Origin: Desulforapulum autotrophicum
GTDB lineage: Bacteria > Desulfobacterota > Desulfobacteria > Desulfobacterales > Desulfolunaceae
DNA: 64,000 nt
Assembly: GCA_020723285.1 (NCBI GenBank)
Contig: DYJE01000003.1
Location: forward strand, 209,924-273,923
Reading direction: 5' to 3'
In this document: positions 31,075-40,222 of the stretch, one piece after another
How positions within the stretch are numbered: position 1 is the first letter of the stretch
Layout: the number at the start of each line of letters is the position of its first letter
The notes under the pieces: model-generated
Told to the model about the DNA's origin: nothing
The model's database searches: none
Seen by the model: the letters and a program-made list of their open reading frames with translations, nothing else
Made by a program: the position numbers and the translations under genes

Positions 31075-34000
31075 TCAGCCCTTGTACAAGTTTTTCGACA
31101 GGCCGTACAGGGCTTTGACGGGCACGGACAGGGGCGTGATGACGCCGTCCTGGTTTTTGCCGACGCGGTCCACGTTGCCGTTGAAGGTGATGCCGTCCCA
31201 GGAGAACAGGGTCTGCCGGTAGGTGTCGGAATCGAAGATGTATTCGATTTTGACAAAGGCTCCGAAATATCCGGACAGAAGGGTGATGTTCTGGTCCAGG
31301 TTGTTGTAGGCGTTGACGAAGATGTCGTAGTTGAAGGGCCGGTCGTCCGCTGTGCCGTTGTTCTGGGTGATGGACAGGTTGGCGGTGTAGGGGAAACGGA
31401 CGCCGACGAATTTCAGCCCTGTTTCCACACCGGCACTGATGCTGGCCACCCCGGAGATGCCCGCGGTGACGCTGGCCTGGGCAAAGGCGTCGAAATCCAT
31501 GGCGGGGGTGAAGGCGAAATTCATGTTCTTGCTCTTGTTGCTGTTGAACAGCATCTTTTTGTCGGTGGTGACGGTGGTGGCCGCGTCGATGTCACCGGTC
31601 ACCGCGCCCCTTATGGTGATGGAGATGATGCCGCAGATGGGCACGGATTTCTGTACGTCCACGGAAATCATCTGGGCTTCCGGAGTGGGACTTTGGTAAG
31701 ACAGGTCGTCACCTGAATAGTTCTGACTGTGAGTGTATTTTACCGGAGTCTGATTGAAATTGCCGTTGTTGTAACTGAACGTCATCTTTTCGTTTTTGAT
31801 GAACATGAAGTATGTGGTGTTCACATTTTTTTCAGCGGCCACGGCGTTGATGTCGCTGTTGATCCGGTCTTCGTTTTCCTGGCGGGCAAGGGTGGGCGGA
31901 ACCGGCCGTGAATTGCCCGAGGTCTTGTTGCTGGCGTAGGAACCTGCTGAACAGAGAGTGAAATCCCTGCCGAGGAAAGAGCCTCCGGCAAAATAATTTC
32001 CGAATGAAAAAAATCCGGTGTTGGCGCAGACAAAATCCCTGTTGGAAAGATTCTGCTGGTCGATGGTGGCGATGCCGTCATAACCTTCGTACAACCAACC
32101 CAGGGCGTATCCGAATTCAAGTCCGGCGTATTCACCTCCAATGCTGTCGTAGTATGACCGGGATTTGCTCATCATCACTTTGCCCGTCACCGGGTCAAAG
32201 TAATTCATGTCCGCTTCGGCCAGGGTTTTTGTGGTTTCCCGCTGGATGACCGAATCGCAGTCCAGCAGTGCTGCCGGGTATTTCTGGACCAGGCTTTCAA
32301 ATTCACGGAATTTGACGGTGCTTGTGGTGTAATCCACGTATCCGTTGGGAGTCCAGACCTTGAACAGGTTGTTGCTCTGGCATTTGGACGGGAACTGGAA
32401 CTTGAAGTTGTCCACGTTCATGTCGTCAAAGTCGCCACCGGTGACCCGCATGCAGTTGGCATAGACGTTTTCATAGTACGAATCGGGAATCAGGTCGATG
32501 GCGGCGGTGGTGAACATTTCCGGGGTCCAGTCGCACAATGCCTTGTTGTAGTCGAGAACGATTTCGTCGGTGTTGTAGCTGATGGGGTAGTTCAGGTTGG
32601 GGTTGTCGTTGCTTCCCCAGATGTACACATCCAGGCATCCCTTGGACTGTGCTTCAAGCAGGACGGCCTGGATCTGGTCGTCGATTTTTTTAAGGGCGTT
32701 TTCAACCACGATGACGTTACCCAGATTGACGTTGGGTTGAAAGACGTTGAGTTTTTTAACAGACTTGCCCACGGCAATGGATAAGGGTTTTGAGATATTT
32801 TCATACAGCTTCATCTCGGCGTATTCTTTTTCCGACGGTGGAAGGGTTTCCGAGGTGGTGAGAATGGTTTCGGAAAATTTCTTGGACCAGGGGTTCATGC
32901 GGTCCTCGTATCGAGCCCGTTCCGCCAGAAGCTGGATCAGATGTTTTCTTAGAAGCTTGAACTCCAGGAGTTTTTGTTTGAGTACCGTGCTGCTGGGGTA
33001 CATGCGTTTGGCGGCCTTGAGCATGAGAAAGTGATGCTTGAAACTGTTGTCGTAGCATTCCTGGGCGCTGTCAAAACCGGCGATGTCGAACACGCTCTGA
33101 AGGGAACGGGTGTCAATGATGATTCCGCTGGTACGGACGGTGTTATTCCTGTTGATATGACCCAAGACTTCGACGAAGAAGTTTTTGGGCATGTAATCCG
33201 GGGTGGGGAACTGCATGCATCCGGGTTTGGGTTCCGCGCAGATCATACGGGCCTGGTTTTTGGAAAACTCATGGTTCCAGTAAACCTCGATGGAGATATC
33301 CGGTGAGGAGATTTCATAAAACGACGAATTTTCATAGTTTACGTAATTGGAATAGAAGATTCCCATTTCATTGAATATGGAAAGGGGTTCACCCGGGTTG
33401 GCTCCTTTCCTCTGGATGATATCCTTCAGCGCGACGGGATAGGAGTGAATGGCGAAGACGGACATGAATTTGGACCCGATGGATCCGGGCAGAAGGTCGT
33501 TGTCATTGACGTGAATGCCTTCTGCGTCAAGTTCCGATCCACGGTAAGCGTATTCCACAACCCGTAACGGATCATTGCTGTGAAGGGACGAGAAATCTTT
33601 GTACAGCGAAAAATCGTAAAATTTTTCATAGGCGTATTCTTCGCAGGATTCCACCTTTCTTCCGTTGTCGTTCCAGGCTGCGACCTTGCCGGTGTACAGG
33701 CTGTCCAGGTACTGGGAGATGAGGTTTTCGTTGTATGTCAGCCCCTGGAACATGAACGCCGGTTTTGTGGCCCTTATGGGCGGCGTGATCTGGACGATGC
33801 TTGCGGCGGCTTTGGAAAGGAAACGGCCGAGAAGAGGCGATGTGGGGTTGAATTCCAGGTCGGGCAGGAGCGGATGCAGTGTGGAGGCGGACAGGATGCC
33901 GTCGTTGATGTTTAAGAGATTGAACTTGGCGTTTCGCAGGTAATAGGTTTCAGGAACAAGGGCGATGGGGATGTAAAGATAAGGCTGGTCTGCATAGGAC

Positions 34001-34272
34001 ACGTCGTAGCGTTCCCGCAGGGTGTTTTCGGTTCCGGAAAGCTCCGGCACCAGATCAAGCTCCTTTTTGCTGGCGTCGTAATGGTCTTTCAGCACATCCT
34101 GACAAAGGGTTTCGATGTCCACGCCCTTGGATTCGCAGGCGTTGCAGTACGAATCCTCTAAGCACTGAGCCGCTGTGGGCGGAAGCGTGCAAGGCGGTGG
34201 AGCGGTGTTGCTTGAACATCCCGCAATGATAAATCCAAAAAACAAAGCAAAGGGGAAGATGCTTTTTTTCAT
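31075..34272 (-). CDS. very large lipoprotein, function unknown
   Basis: 1065 residues with a lipobox signal (FGFIIAGC) and a cysteine-rich start (CTLPPTAAQCLEDSYCNAC). ATG 34272 has GGAGAA 6 nt upstream. I recognise no domain. The centre is mixed and charged; the last 250 residues are rich in beta-type patterns (SVTAGISGVASISAGVETGL) ending in a possible sandwich domain. It is probably exposed at the cell surface or in the periplasm. A 137-nt gap separates it from the DUF4015 gene on the same strand, so cotranscription is possible. Confidence 0.75.
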   Translation of the reverse strand: MKKSIFPFALFFGFIIAGCSSNTAPPPCTLPPTAAQCLEDSYCNACESKGVDIETLCQDVLKDHYDASKKELDLVPELSGTENTLRERYDVSYADQPYLYIPIALVPETYYLRNAKFNLLNINDGILSASTLHPLLPDLEFNPTSPLLGRFLSKAAASIVQITPPIRATKPAFMFQGLTYNENLISQYLDSLYTGKVAAWNDNGRKVESCEEYAYEKFYDFSLYKDFSSLHSNDPLRVVEYAYRGSELDAEGIHVNDNDLLPGSIGSKFMSVFAIHSYPVALKDIIQRKGANPGEPLSIFNEMGIFYSNYVNYENSSFYEISSPDISIEVYWNHEFSKNQARMICAEPKPGCMQFPTPDYMPKNFFVEVLGHINRNNTVRTSGIIIDTRSLQSVFDIAGFDSAQECYDNSFKHHFLMLKAAKRMYPSSTVLKQKLLEFKLLRKHLIQLLAERARYEDRMNPWSKKFSETILTTSETLPPSEKEYAEMKLYENISKPLSIAVGKSVKKLNVFQPNVNLGNVIVVENALKKIDDQIQAVLLEAQSKGCLDVYIWGSNDNPNLNYPISYNTDEIVLDYNKALCDWTPEMFTTAAIDLIPDSYYENVYANCMRVTGGDFDDMNVDNFKFQFPSKCQSNNLFKVWTPNGYVDYTTSTVKFREFESLVQKYPAALLDCDSVIQRETTKTLAEADMNYFDPVTGKVMMSKSRSYYDSIGGEYAGLEFGYALGWLYEGYDGIATIDQQNLSNRDFVCANTGFFSFGNYFAGGSFLGRDFTLCSAGSYASNKTSGNSRPVPPTLARQENEDRINSDINAVAAEKNVNTTYFMFIKNEKMTFSYNNGNFNQTPVKYTHSQNYSGDDLSYQSPTPEAQMISVDVQKSVPICGIISITIRGAVTGDIDAATTVTTDKKMLFNSNKSKNMNFAFTPAMDFDAFAQASVTAGISGVASISAGVETGLKFVGVRFPYTANLSITQNNGTADDRPFNYDIFVNAYNNLDQNITLLSGYFGAFVKIEYIFDSDTYRQTLFSWDGITFNGNVDRVGKNQDGVITPLSVPVKALYGLSKNLYKG

Positions 34273-34409
34273 GGTTGTTCTCCGATTTTTTTTTAACGTC
34301 TTGAAAATGGGGATACGTGATGCTGTTCAAGAACGTTCTATCTTCACCGGAAATTTTTTTCAATTGATAAAATGCATCTCCCCAGGGAAAAAATGGCCAT
34401 GATGCCCTG

Positions 34410-35837
34410 TCAGGCTTTAGGCGCTGTGTCTTCAGGCTTGATGGTTTGTGGGCGAGTTTCTCTTGCAAGCCCCTCAGCTTTGTAGACGTTTCTGGGGTTC
34501 CACAGCATCCAGCCATTGGAACCGAATTCATCCGACGCCTTGATCTGGTCTTCAATTTCATCTGCGTTGAAAATGCGGCGGTCAAAAGCGTAATCCCGGA
34601 ACGCCTGGAGCCAGGGCCTGAAGCGGACTGCGGGAAGGCCCGAACGTTCCTGTGCTTTTTTGAGGGACAGGTATACAATCCGGTTTGAATTGGCCACGGG
34701 GTTCCGGTATTTGGGGATGCCCAGGTGGAAACCGGAAGGGTAGAGCATCAGGCAGATGTAGTCCGCGGCATCCAGATGGTCGATTTTCTGGCCGATGTGG
34801 GTGTCGTTCTGATTCCATACCACATAACCGAAAATGTCGGCGGCGATAAACACATTGTAAGGCGTCAGACGTTTTCGGGCTTCGGTGAGAAAGCCTTCGA
34901 TGTTTTTCACGCGGTTTTCTTCGGTGTTGGGTACGGAAAACACCAACCCTTTTCTGTCGGGAAAGCGGACGTAATCGAACTGAATTTCATCAAAACCGTT
35001 TTTAGCTGCTTCGATGGCGATGTCGATGTTGTAATCCCAGACCTCTTTTCGTGATGCGTCCACCCAGACCAGCTGCTCCCTGTCTTTGAAGAGGGACCCG
35101 TCGGGTTTTTTGATGGCGAGTTCGGGCCGCGCTTTACCCAGAAGGTCGTCCTTGAACACCACGATGCGGGCAATGGTGTATACTCCACGGTCCTTGAGGG
35201 ATTGAACCATGCCCTTGATGTCTTTCACCAGCTTGATTTTCTGGCCACCGATGCTGGCCGCCAGAGGAATGCTGCTGGGATAGGGGATGAAACCCCGGTC
35301 GCCTTTGACGTCGATGACCAGGGAGTTCAGTTCCGTTTTGTCGATGAGGTCAAGGGCGCGGTTGCGGATGATCTTGCTGCCGATCCCGTACACTGTGAGG
35401 TACAAAGCTTTGGGCGTGATGGGCTTCAAACGGAGCTCCACCGGGCCTGAGGGAGGCGATGTTTCAAAGTTCAGTTCCGCCCGTGTGTATCCGTGAGCCC
35501 TGGCTCCCACATGGCGTAGGGGAGTGGTCAAGGTGAAAACACCCTTCTGATCTGTTCGTACAACATCTTTATTGTTCAGGGTTACTGTAGCTTCTTTGAT
35601 AGGGGCATTGGTGCTTTCATCGATCACAGTTCCTGTGCCCAGATTTATGGAGGATTCCGGTGACGCGGTCTCCGCTGCGGGCATCGGTTCTGAGCTGGCC
35701 TTGGGAACGGTGTCCTGCTTCTGTTTTTCTTCGTTGCACCCGGCAAGGAGAAGACAACAAAAAACGAAGATGCAGATGGAGGTGTGGACAAATGATGTCA
35801 TGGGTGTCACGGAACGTTTCAGTCTCTGAAGATCCAT
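34410..35837 (-). CDS. DUF4015 putative glycoside hydrolase lipoprotein
   Basis: 475 residues. The lipobox (CCLLLAGC) ends a signal peptide of about 33 residues. A small carboxypeptidase-regulatory-like beta domain follows (GTGTVIDESTNAPIKEATVT), then the DUF4015 TIM-barrel-type domain from about 130: LNSLVIDVKGDRGFI, FDEIQFDYVRFPD and FIAADIFGYVVW. These are predicted polysaccharide hydrolases. ATG 35837 has AAGGA 5 nt upstream and overlaps the deacetylase gene by 19 nt, so the two act together on an envelope or extracellular glycan (inference). Confidence 0.87.
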   Translation of the reverse strand: MDLQRLKRSVTPMTSFVHTSICIFVFCCLLLAGCNEEKQKQDTVPKASSEPMPAAETASPESSINLGTGTVIDESTNAPIKEATVTLNNKDVVRTDQKGVFTLTTPLRHVGARAHGYTRAELNFETSPPSGPVELRLKPITPKALYLTVYGIGSKIIRNRALDLIDKTELNSLVIDVKGDRGFIPYPSSIPLAASIGGQKIKLVKDIKGMVQSLKDRGVYTIARIVVFKDDLLGKARPELAIKKPDGSLFKDREQLVWVDASRKEVWDYNIDIAIEAAKNGFDEIQFDYVRFPDRKGLVFSVPNTEENRVKNIEGFLTEARKRLTPYNVFIAADIFGYVVWNQNDTHIGQKIDHLDAADYICLMLYPSGFHLGIPKYRNPVANSNRIVYLSLKKAQERSGLPAVRFRPWLQAFRDYAFDRRIFNADEIEDQIKASDEFGSNGWMLWNPRNVYKAEGLARETRPQTIKPEDTAPKA

Positions 35838-36667
35838 TCGAAATCCTTGCCTTTGTTTGCGTTTGTAAGAAGGTAACGGGGCAGTTTCATCACCTGGTCG
35901 GAGTTGCTGAACGGATGGGCCTCAATGGAAAATCCGGCGGTGTATCCGGCTTTGACGGCCCTTGAGATCAGGTAATCGTCCAGAATGCCGAAGGGCCAGC
36001 CGATCATATCCACCTTGCCCCCCACTTTCTTTTCCAGGGTTTTCATAGTTTTGGACAATTGAAAATCAACGAATTTTTCATATTCTGAAGGGCTCAGCCG
36101 CTTTTTTTCTTTTTTGAAATTCGGATGCCAGTATCCGTGGGACTGAATGTCGAAAAGACCGGTGTTTTTCAGTTCTCTAAGCTGATCCCAGGTCATGGCG
36201 TAGGATGCATTGCTGATGGCCGAAGGGTAGACGAAAAGGGTGACGGGGATTTTTCCTTTTTTCACCAGGGGATACATTTCGGTATAAACCGTGATGTGGC
36301 CGTCATCCACCACCAGAGCCACGGATTTGGAGGGAAGGGCCGGGCCTTTTCTCTGGAACGCATCAACCAGTCGTTTTAATGGAACCACGGTGTGCCCGTG
36401 GGATTGCAGGTATTCCAGATGGGAAACGAACACCTTCGTGGTGACGGTCATGCTGTCTGCTACCGTGGGGCCGAAACGGTGGTACAGAAGGACCCGTGCG
36501 CCTGCCGCGGGATTTTCGGACGCCAAGGCACTGTGGACGGTCTGTGCGTCATACGATGCGGCGATCAGTATCAGCAGGACCGGGATAAAACAACGGCGTA
36601 GTCCGGCTGTGATACCTTTAAAAATTGGATTCATCAAAGGTATGGATAAGATGTTGTTATGAATCAT
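35819..36667 (-). CDS. polysaccharide deacetylase family protein (NodB fold)
   Basis: 282 residues. A signal or anchor helix (about 20-40) precedes the NodB domain: RVLLYHRFGP, LVVDDGH with the metal/catalytic aspartates, and IQSHGYWHPNF with the metal histidines; GWPFG follows. It should remove N-acetyl groups from an extracytoplasmic polysaccharide. ATG 36667 or 36634 could both be the start; neither has a strong ribosome site. Overlaps the DUF4015 gene downstream. Confidence 0.88.
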   Translation of the reverse strand: MIHNNILSIPLMNPIFKGITAGLRRCFIPVLLILIAASYDAQTVHSALASENPAAGARVLLYHRFGPTVADSMTVTTKVFVSHLEYLQSHGHTVVPLKRLVDAFQRKGPALPSKSVALVVDDGHITVYTEMYPLVKKGKIPVTLFVYPSAISNASYAMTWDQLRELKNTGLFDIQSHGYWHPNFKKEKKRLSPSEYEKFVDFQLSKTMKTLEKKVGGKVDMIGWPFGILDDYLISRAVKAGYTAGFSIEAHPFSNSDQVMKLPRYLLTNANKGKDFEWIFRD

Positions 36668-37069
36668 ATGTCGGAAGTGTTCCTGAGCAGTTCTGGGGTT
36701 TGAAGTCTGTCTTGTTGATGTGTCCTGGACGAATCGTCATAATTCCACGTTCCGCTGTTATTTAATTAGGTCTGTTATCGCTGTTTTAATGCTTGTTCGG
36801 GCAAGGTCGGCACATCATACACAACGACACAGTCAATCTCAATTGAAATTCACGGAGAAGATAAAATCGTTCAGTCTTATGGGTTGGCGAGGATTTCTGA
36901 AGAGGATGAAACGTAATAGACGCTTTGTTGAATTCCAACTCTTAATTAAAATAATATCTTTTGATTTCAGATGGATGGATAAAGCAGGCTGGGAACGCGC
37001 ACGACAAATGACGGCGTGTGTGAACCCAACCTGCAACGTAAAAACATGGCATGGAGGCCATTACGACAG
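36668..37069. other. 400-bp stretch without supported genes
   Basis: Lies between two minus-strand genes. I see no coding frame, RNA or repeat; it presumably holds the deacetylase operon promoter. Confidence 0.4.
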
Positions 37070-37723
37070 TTAATAGTTCCAGTGCATGATGCCTTTGCCG
37101 AAGATGTTCATGATCACGGCCACCGAATAGATGGTGGCAATGGTGATGATCTTGCTGCGGATGGTTTTGAGGTGCATCACGAAGATGGAGGCGACAAAAA
37201 AATGGAAATATCCGATGAGGAAGATCAGGATGACCCCTTGGGGTGTGCGTTCCCAGAACGAGTATTCCCAGACCAGGTGACCGCCTTTGTTGAGAAGGAC
37301 TTCCACGAACACGCAGAATGCGGAAAAAATGACGGCAATCGCCCAGTTTTCAGGGATTCCAAGGATTTTGCCTTTTCGTTCCTCGGACAGGGAGTGGTAG
37401 TAGATGATGCCCATGATGCTGAACATGAACATGATTTCGATGTTCCAGCCCACCATGGTTCTCAAAGCCGTGTCTCCGGGAGCGGTCCAGAATGCCGAAC
37501 GTCCTGAAAGAACCATGACCCAGCTGTTCCACGTTTCATTGACGAAATCCATGCCGAAAATGGTGAGACCGGCGAAAACGGCTTCCCAGTTTCCGGTCTT
37601 TCTCGCCTCTTTGATTTCGCGGGTGTAGATGTAAAACACGATGGCCAGTAAAGGAATCACATACCACTTGATCATGCTTAAATCCCTTAATCCTGTCAAC
37701 GCTCGAACGGTCGCCTCTGTCAT
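37070..37723 (-). CDS. multi-helix membrane protein, unknown
   Basis: 217 residues with about six hydrophobic helices (for example IKWYVIPLLAIVFYIYT, IMFMFSIMGIIYYHSL, WAIAVIFSAFCVFVEVLL). No signal peptide and no recognised family. It starts inside the end of the TetR gene (4-nt overlap), so it is the likely regulated product of that repressor. Its role may be transport or membrane lipid metabolism, but this is a guess. Confidence 0.7.
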   Translation of the reverse strand: MTEATVRALTGLRDLSMIKWYVIPLLAIVFYIYTREIKEARKTGNWEAVFAGLTIFGMDFVNETWNSWVMVLSGRSAFWTAPGDTALRTMVGWNIEIMFMFSIMGIIYYHSLSEERKGKILGIPENWAIAVIFSAFCVFVEVLLNKGGHLVWEYSFWERTPQGVILIFLIGYFHFFVASIFVMHLKTIRSKIITIATIYSVAVIMNIFGKGIMHWNY

Positions 37724-38361
37724 GATTTCCCCCCTTTTGAAGTTGTTTGTGCTGCGGTTGTCGTTACAGGGCTCATGACGAGCCCGCGTATGGTCAGTTC
37801 CAGGGCCTCCCTGAACATGGTTTTCGATGAACTGCTTTCGGATTTCACGTAACGCTTGATGAGAAACATGATGTACACGGAATAAAGATATTCGGAGATA
37901 TGGTCCACATCCATGGGGTAGAAGATGTTCTGTCTGACGCCTTCTTCGAGAACCGCTTTAAGGATGGCCATGGCGCTTTCGTTTGTTTTCCTGAAACGGT
38001 CTTCGTTCGCGGAGATGGTGAAGATGGACGGGTCGTTCATGAGAACCTGGCGGAGTGTGGGGTTGTTTTCGATGTATTCGATGGCGGCGATGGCCATGCT
38101 TCTGAATTGAGACACCACATCCGTTTCGCTTTCCATGGCTTTCTGCCCGGCAGCTTTCCACTGGTTTAAGGCGTGGTTCACCGTTTTTTCGTACAGGTCT
38201 TTTTTGTTTTTGACGTAAAAATACAGGTTCCCTTTGGTCATGGAAAGGCGGGCAGCCACATCGTCGACCGTTGTTTTTTTATAGCCGTAGGCCGCGAACA
38301 GCTCAAGGGCCGTTTCAAAAAGTAACTCGGTTTTCTTTTCGCGCTCTTTCATGATTTTCAT
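37720..38361 (-). CDS. TetR-family transcriptional regulator
   Basis: 213 residues. The N-terminal helix-turn-helix is typical: ETALELFAAYGYKKTTVDDV and ARLSMTKGNLYFYVKNKKDL (about 14-56). The C-terminal ligand domain is helical and unassigned. It is the first gene of a two-gene operon with the membrane protein and probably represses itself and that gene. Confidence 0.92.
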   Translation of the reverse strand: MKIMKEREKKTELLFETALELFAAYGYKKTTVDDVAARLSMTKGNLYFYVKNKKDLYEKTVNHALNQWKAAGQKAMESETDVVSQFRSMAIAAIEYIENNPTLRQVLMNDPSIFTISANEDRFRKTNESAMAILKAVLEEGVRQNIFYPMDVDHISEYLYSVYIMFLIKRYVKSESSSSKTMFREALELTIRGLVMSPVTTTAAQTTSKGGKS

Positions 38362-38565
38362 GGCATTTTCCTGAACAATTTAACGAAATGTTCAAAAGTT
38401 AATATATGGATATCAGGGAGGAGTCAATGGGTTTTTTAATCAAAATTCATTGCCCATTGAAAAGGGATTGCTGTATGATACGTCCCAAAATCGTGATCAT
38501 ACCCTCTGTCTTCTAAAAAACATACCTTATCGTCAACAGGGTCATACTGAAAATTAAGGTTTCTC

Positions 38566-40203
38566 ATGGAAAAGGAATGGCATATATTTATGGAGTACGG
38601 GAACAGGACCAGTTCGTTCATGTCCATGTATCCCGGCATCGAACACATTCACATTGAAAATGGACAAGCCCGTGGAATTCATTTCCGGAATCACCTTGTT
38701 CTGGCCAGTGAACCTCATTGTGATGAGCATGCCAAAGCCGAAGAAATCCTGAAACTGAAAGACAGTCACAACAAAAAAATCAGTCTGTTACCCATTGGCG
38801 AAAAGCTTTCTTGTGTGTTGAAGAATCATGGATTTTCGGTCTGGCAGATCGGAAGTGAACCCATTTTCGAACTGTCATCCTATCTTGAATCAAAGCCTCT
38901 GGACTTTCTCCCCCTTGGACGAACGCTTAAACGGAGAGGGGCGGCCCTTGTGGAGATCACGTCATCTTACCTGGAGTTGTACAGGGAAAGACTTCAGAAT
39001 ATTCACGAAGAATGGAAACAAAGCAAAATGTTCGAGCTGGGATTTCTCAACCAGGTCGACCCGTTTTTCAAATTTGACATGAAGCGGTGTTTTATTCTGG
39101 AAATCCGTGGCGAAATCCAGGCGTTCATGACGGCCGTTCCGTTTTTTTACCGTGGCGAAATCCTGGGATATTATTTCAACGATATCATACGGTCAGGGAG
39201 ATCTCGGGCCGGAACGAACGAGCTGTTGATCATTGAAGCCATGAGGGTTCTTCACGATGAAGGGGTATCGGAAGTCAGGCTGGGTATGGCACCGCTTTCA
39301 CGCATCAAAAAAAATGGACCCGCTTCCGTGTTCCTGAATTTTCTATTCAAGCATCATACCTTTGGTTACAATTTTTCCGGGCACTATCAGTTTAAAAACA
39401 AACTCAGACCCACGCGGTGGGATGACCTTTATCTTGCGTCCAGCGGCAACGGATTTCTTCAGAGTCTGAAGTACGCCATCGAAGCACATTTTCCCAATGG
39501 ACTGTGGCATCTTGCCCAGACCCTTCTTTCCAATGAATGGGGAAGATTTCTGGAGATAAGGAAGAGTGTCAAGGGCATGATGAACATTGAAAAAGGTGAG
39601 GAAAGATATGTTTCTTCATTCAGGGATGCTGTGGGAAAAACGAAGTGGACCCTCACGTTTATGAGCCTGTTCATCATTCTTCACATTCTGAAAGTCCATC
39701 ACCCCTATTTTTCAGATCTTTTTACCCAAAGCGCATACACACCCGGTGCTGTTACCCCGCGAGGGCTTTTCCTTGCCCCGTTGTTTCACAACCATCTTTT
39801 TCATCTGTTTGGAGACCAGCTCTGTTTTTTTCTTTTCGGGGCTTACATCGAAGTCGTTCTTGGGGTCCGGCATTTCATGGCCCTTACGGTTGCCGGGCTT
39901 TTTTTGTCCAATCCATTGACCCACGGAATCATGGATACGGGGCTTCCGCATTGGCCCGATCTTTACCAGAATCATTTTCTGCTTGAAAAAGATTACGGTT
40001 CGAGCAATGCGGTGTTCGCCTTTGTCGGAGCCATGGGGGGTGTCCTGAAAAAGAATATGTGGCTTTTCATTCCGTTTCTTCTCTATGCGGTCTACATCGC
40101 GTTTTCGCTTCAAAGCTTTCTTGCAGCTCACCATGTTCTCGCCATGGTCATGGGCTATGCCATGGTGTTGGGGGCTGCATTCATGGCCGGTTTTCGTCAG
40201 TGA
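38566..40203 (+). CDS. MprF-like (DUF2156) aminoacyltransferase fused to a rhomboid-like membrane domain
   Basis: 545 residues. Residues 1-290 resemble the cytosolic LPG-synthase/DUF2156 (GNAT-fold) domain of MprF: the FDMKRCFILEIRGEIQAFMT core, GTNELLIIEAMRVLHDEGV and LGMAPLSRIKKN. Residues about 350-545 are six or so membrane helices with rhomboid hallmarks: APLFHNHLFHLFGDQ with paired histidines, DYGSSNAVFAFVGA with a candidate catalytic serine, and LAAHHVLAMVMGYAM with a candidate catalytic histidine. The first part would transfer an amino acid or similar group; the second would be an intramembrane protease or a pseudo-protease. Start ATG 38566. Confidence 0.72.
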   Translation: MEKEWHIFMEYGNRTSSFMSMYPGIEHIHIENGQARGIHFRNHLVLASEPHCDEHAKAEEILKLKDSHNKKISLLPIGEKLSCVLKNHGFSVWQIGSEPIFELSSYLESKPLDFLPLGRTLKRRGAALVEITSSYLELYRERLQNIHEEWKQSKMFELGFLNQVDPFFKFDMKRCFILEIRGEIQAFMTAVPFFYRGEILGYYFNDIIRSGRSRAGTNELLIIEAMRVLHDEGVSEVRLGMAPLSRIKKNGPASVFLNFLFKHHTFGYNFSGHYQFKNKLRPTRWDDLYLASSGNGFLQSLKYAIEAHFPNGLWHLAQTLLSNEWGRFLEIRKSVKGMMNIEKGEERYVSSFRDAVGKTKWTLTFMSLFIILHILKVHHPYFSDLFTQSAYTPGAVTPRGLFLAPLFHNHLFHLFGDQLCFFLFGAYIEVVLGVRHFMALTVAGLFLSNPLTHGIMDTGLPHWPDLYQNHFLLEKDYGSSNAVFAFVGAMGGVLKKNMWLFIPFLLYAVYIAFSLQSFLAAHHVLAMVMGYAMVLGAAFMAGFRQ

Positions 40204-40222
40204 AGTCACTGTTGTTCTCTGA

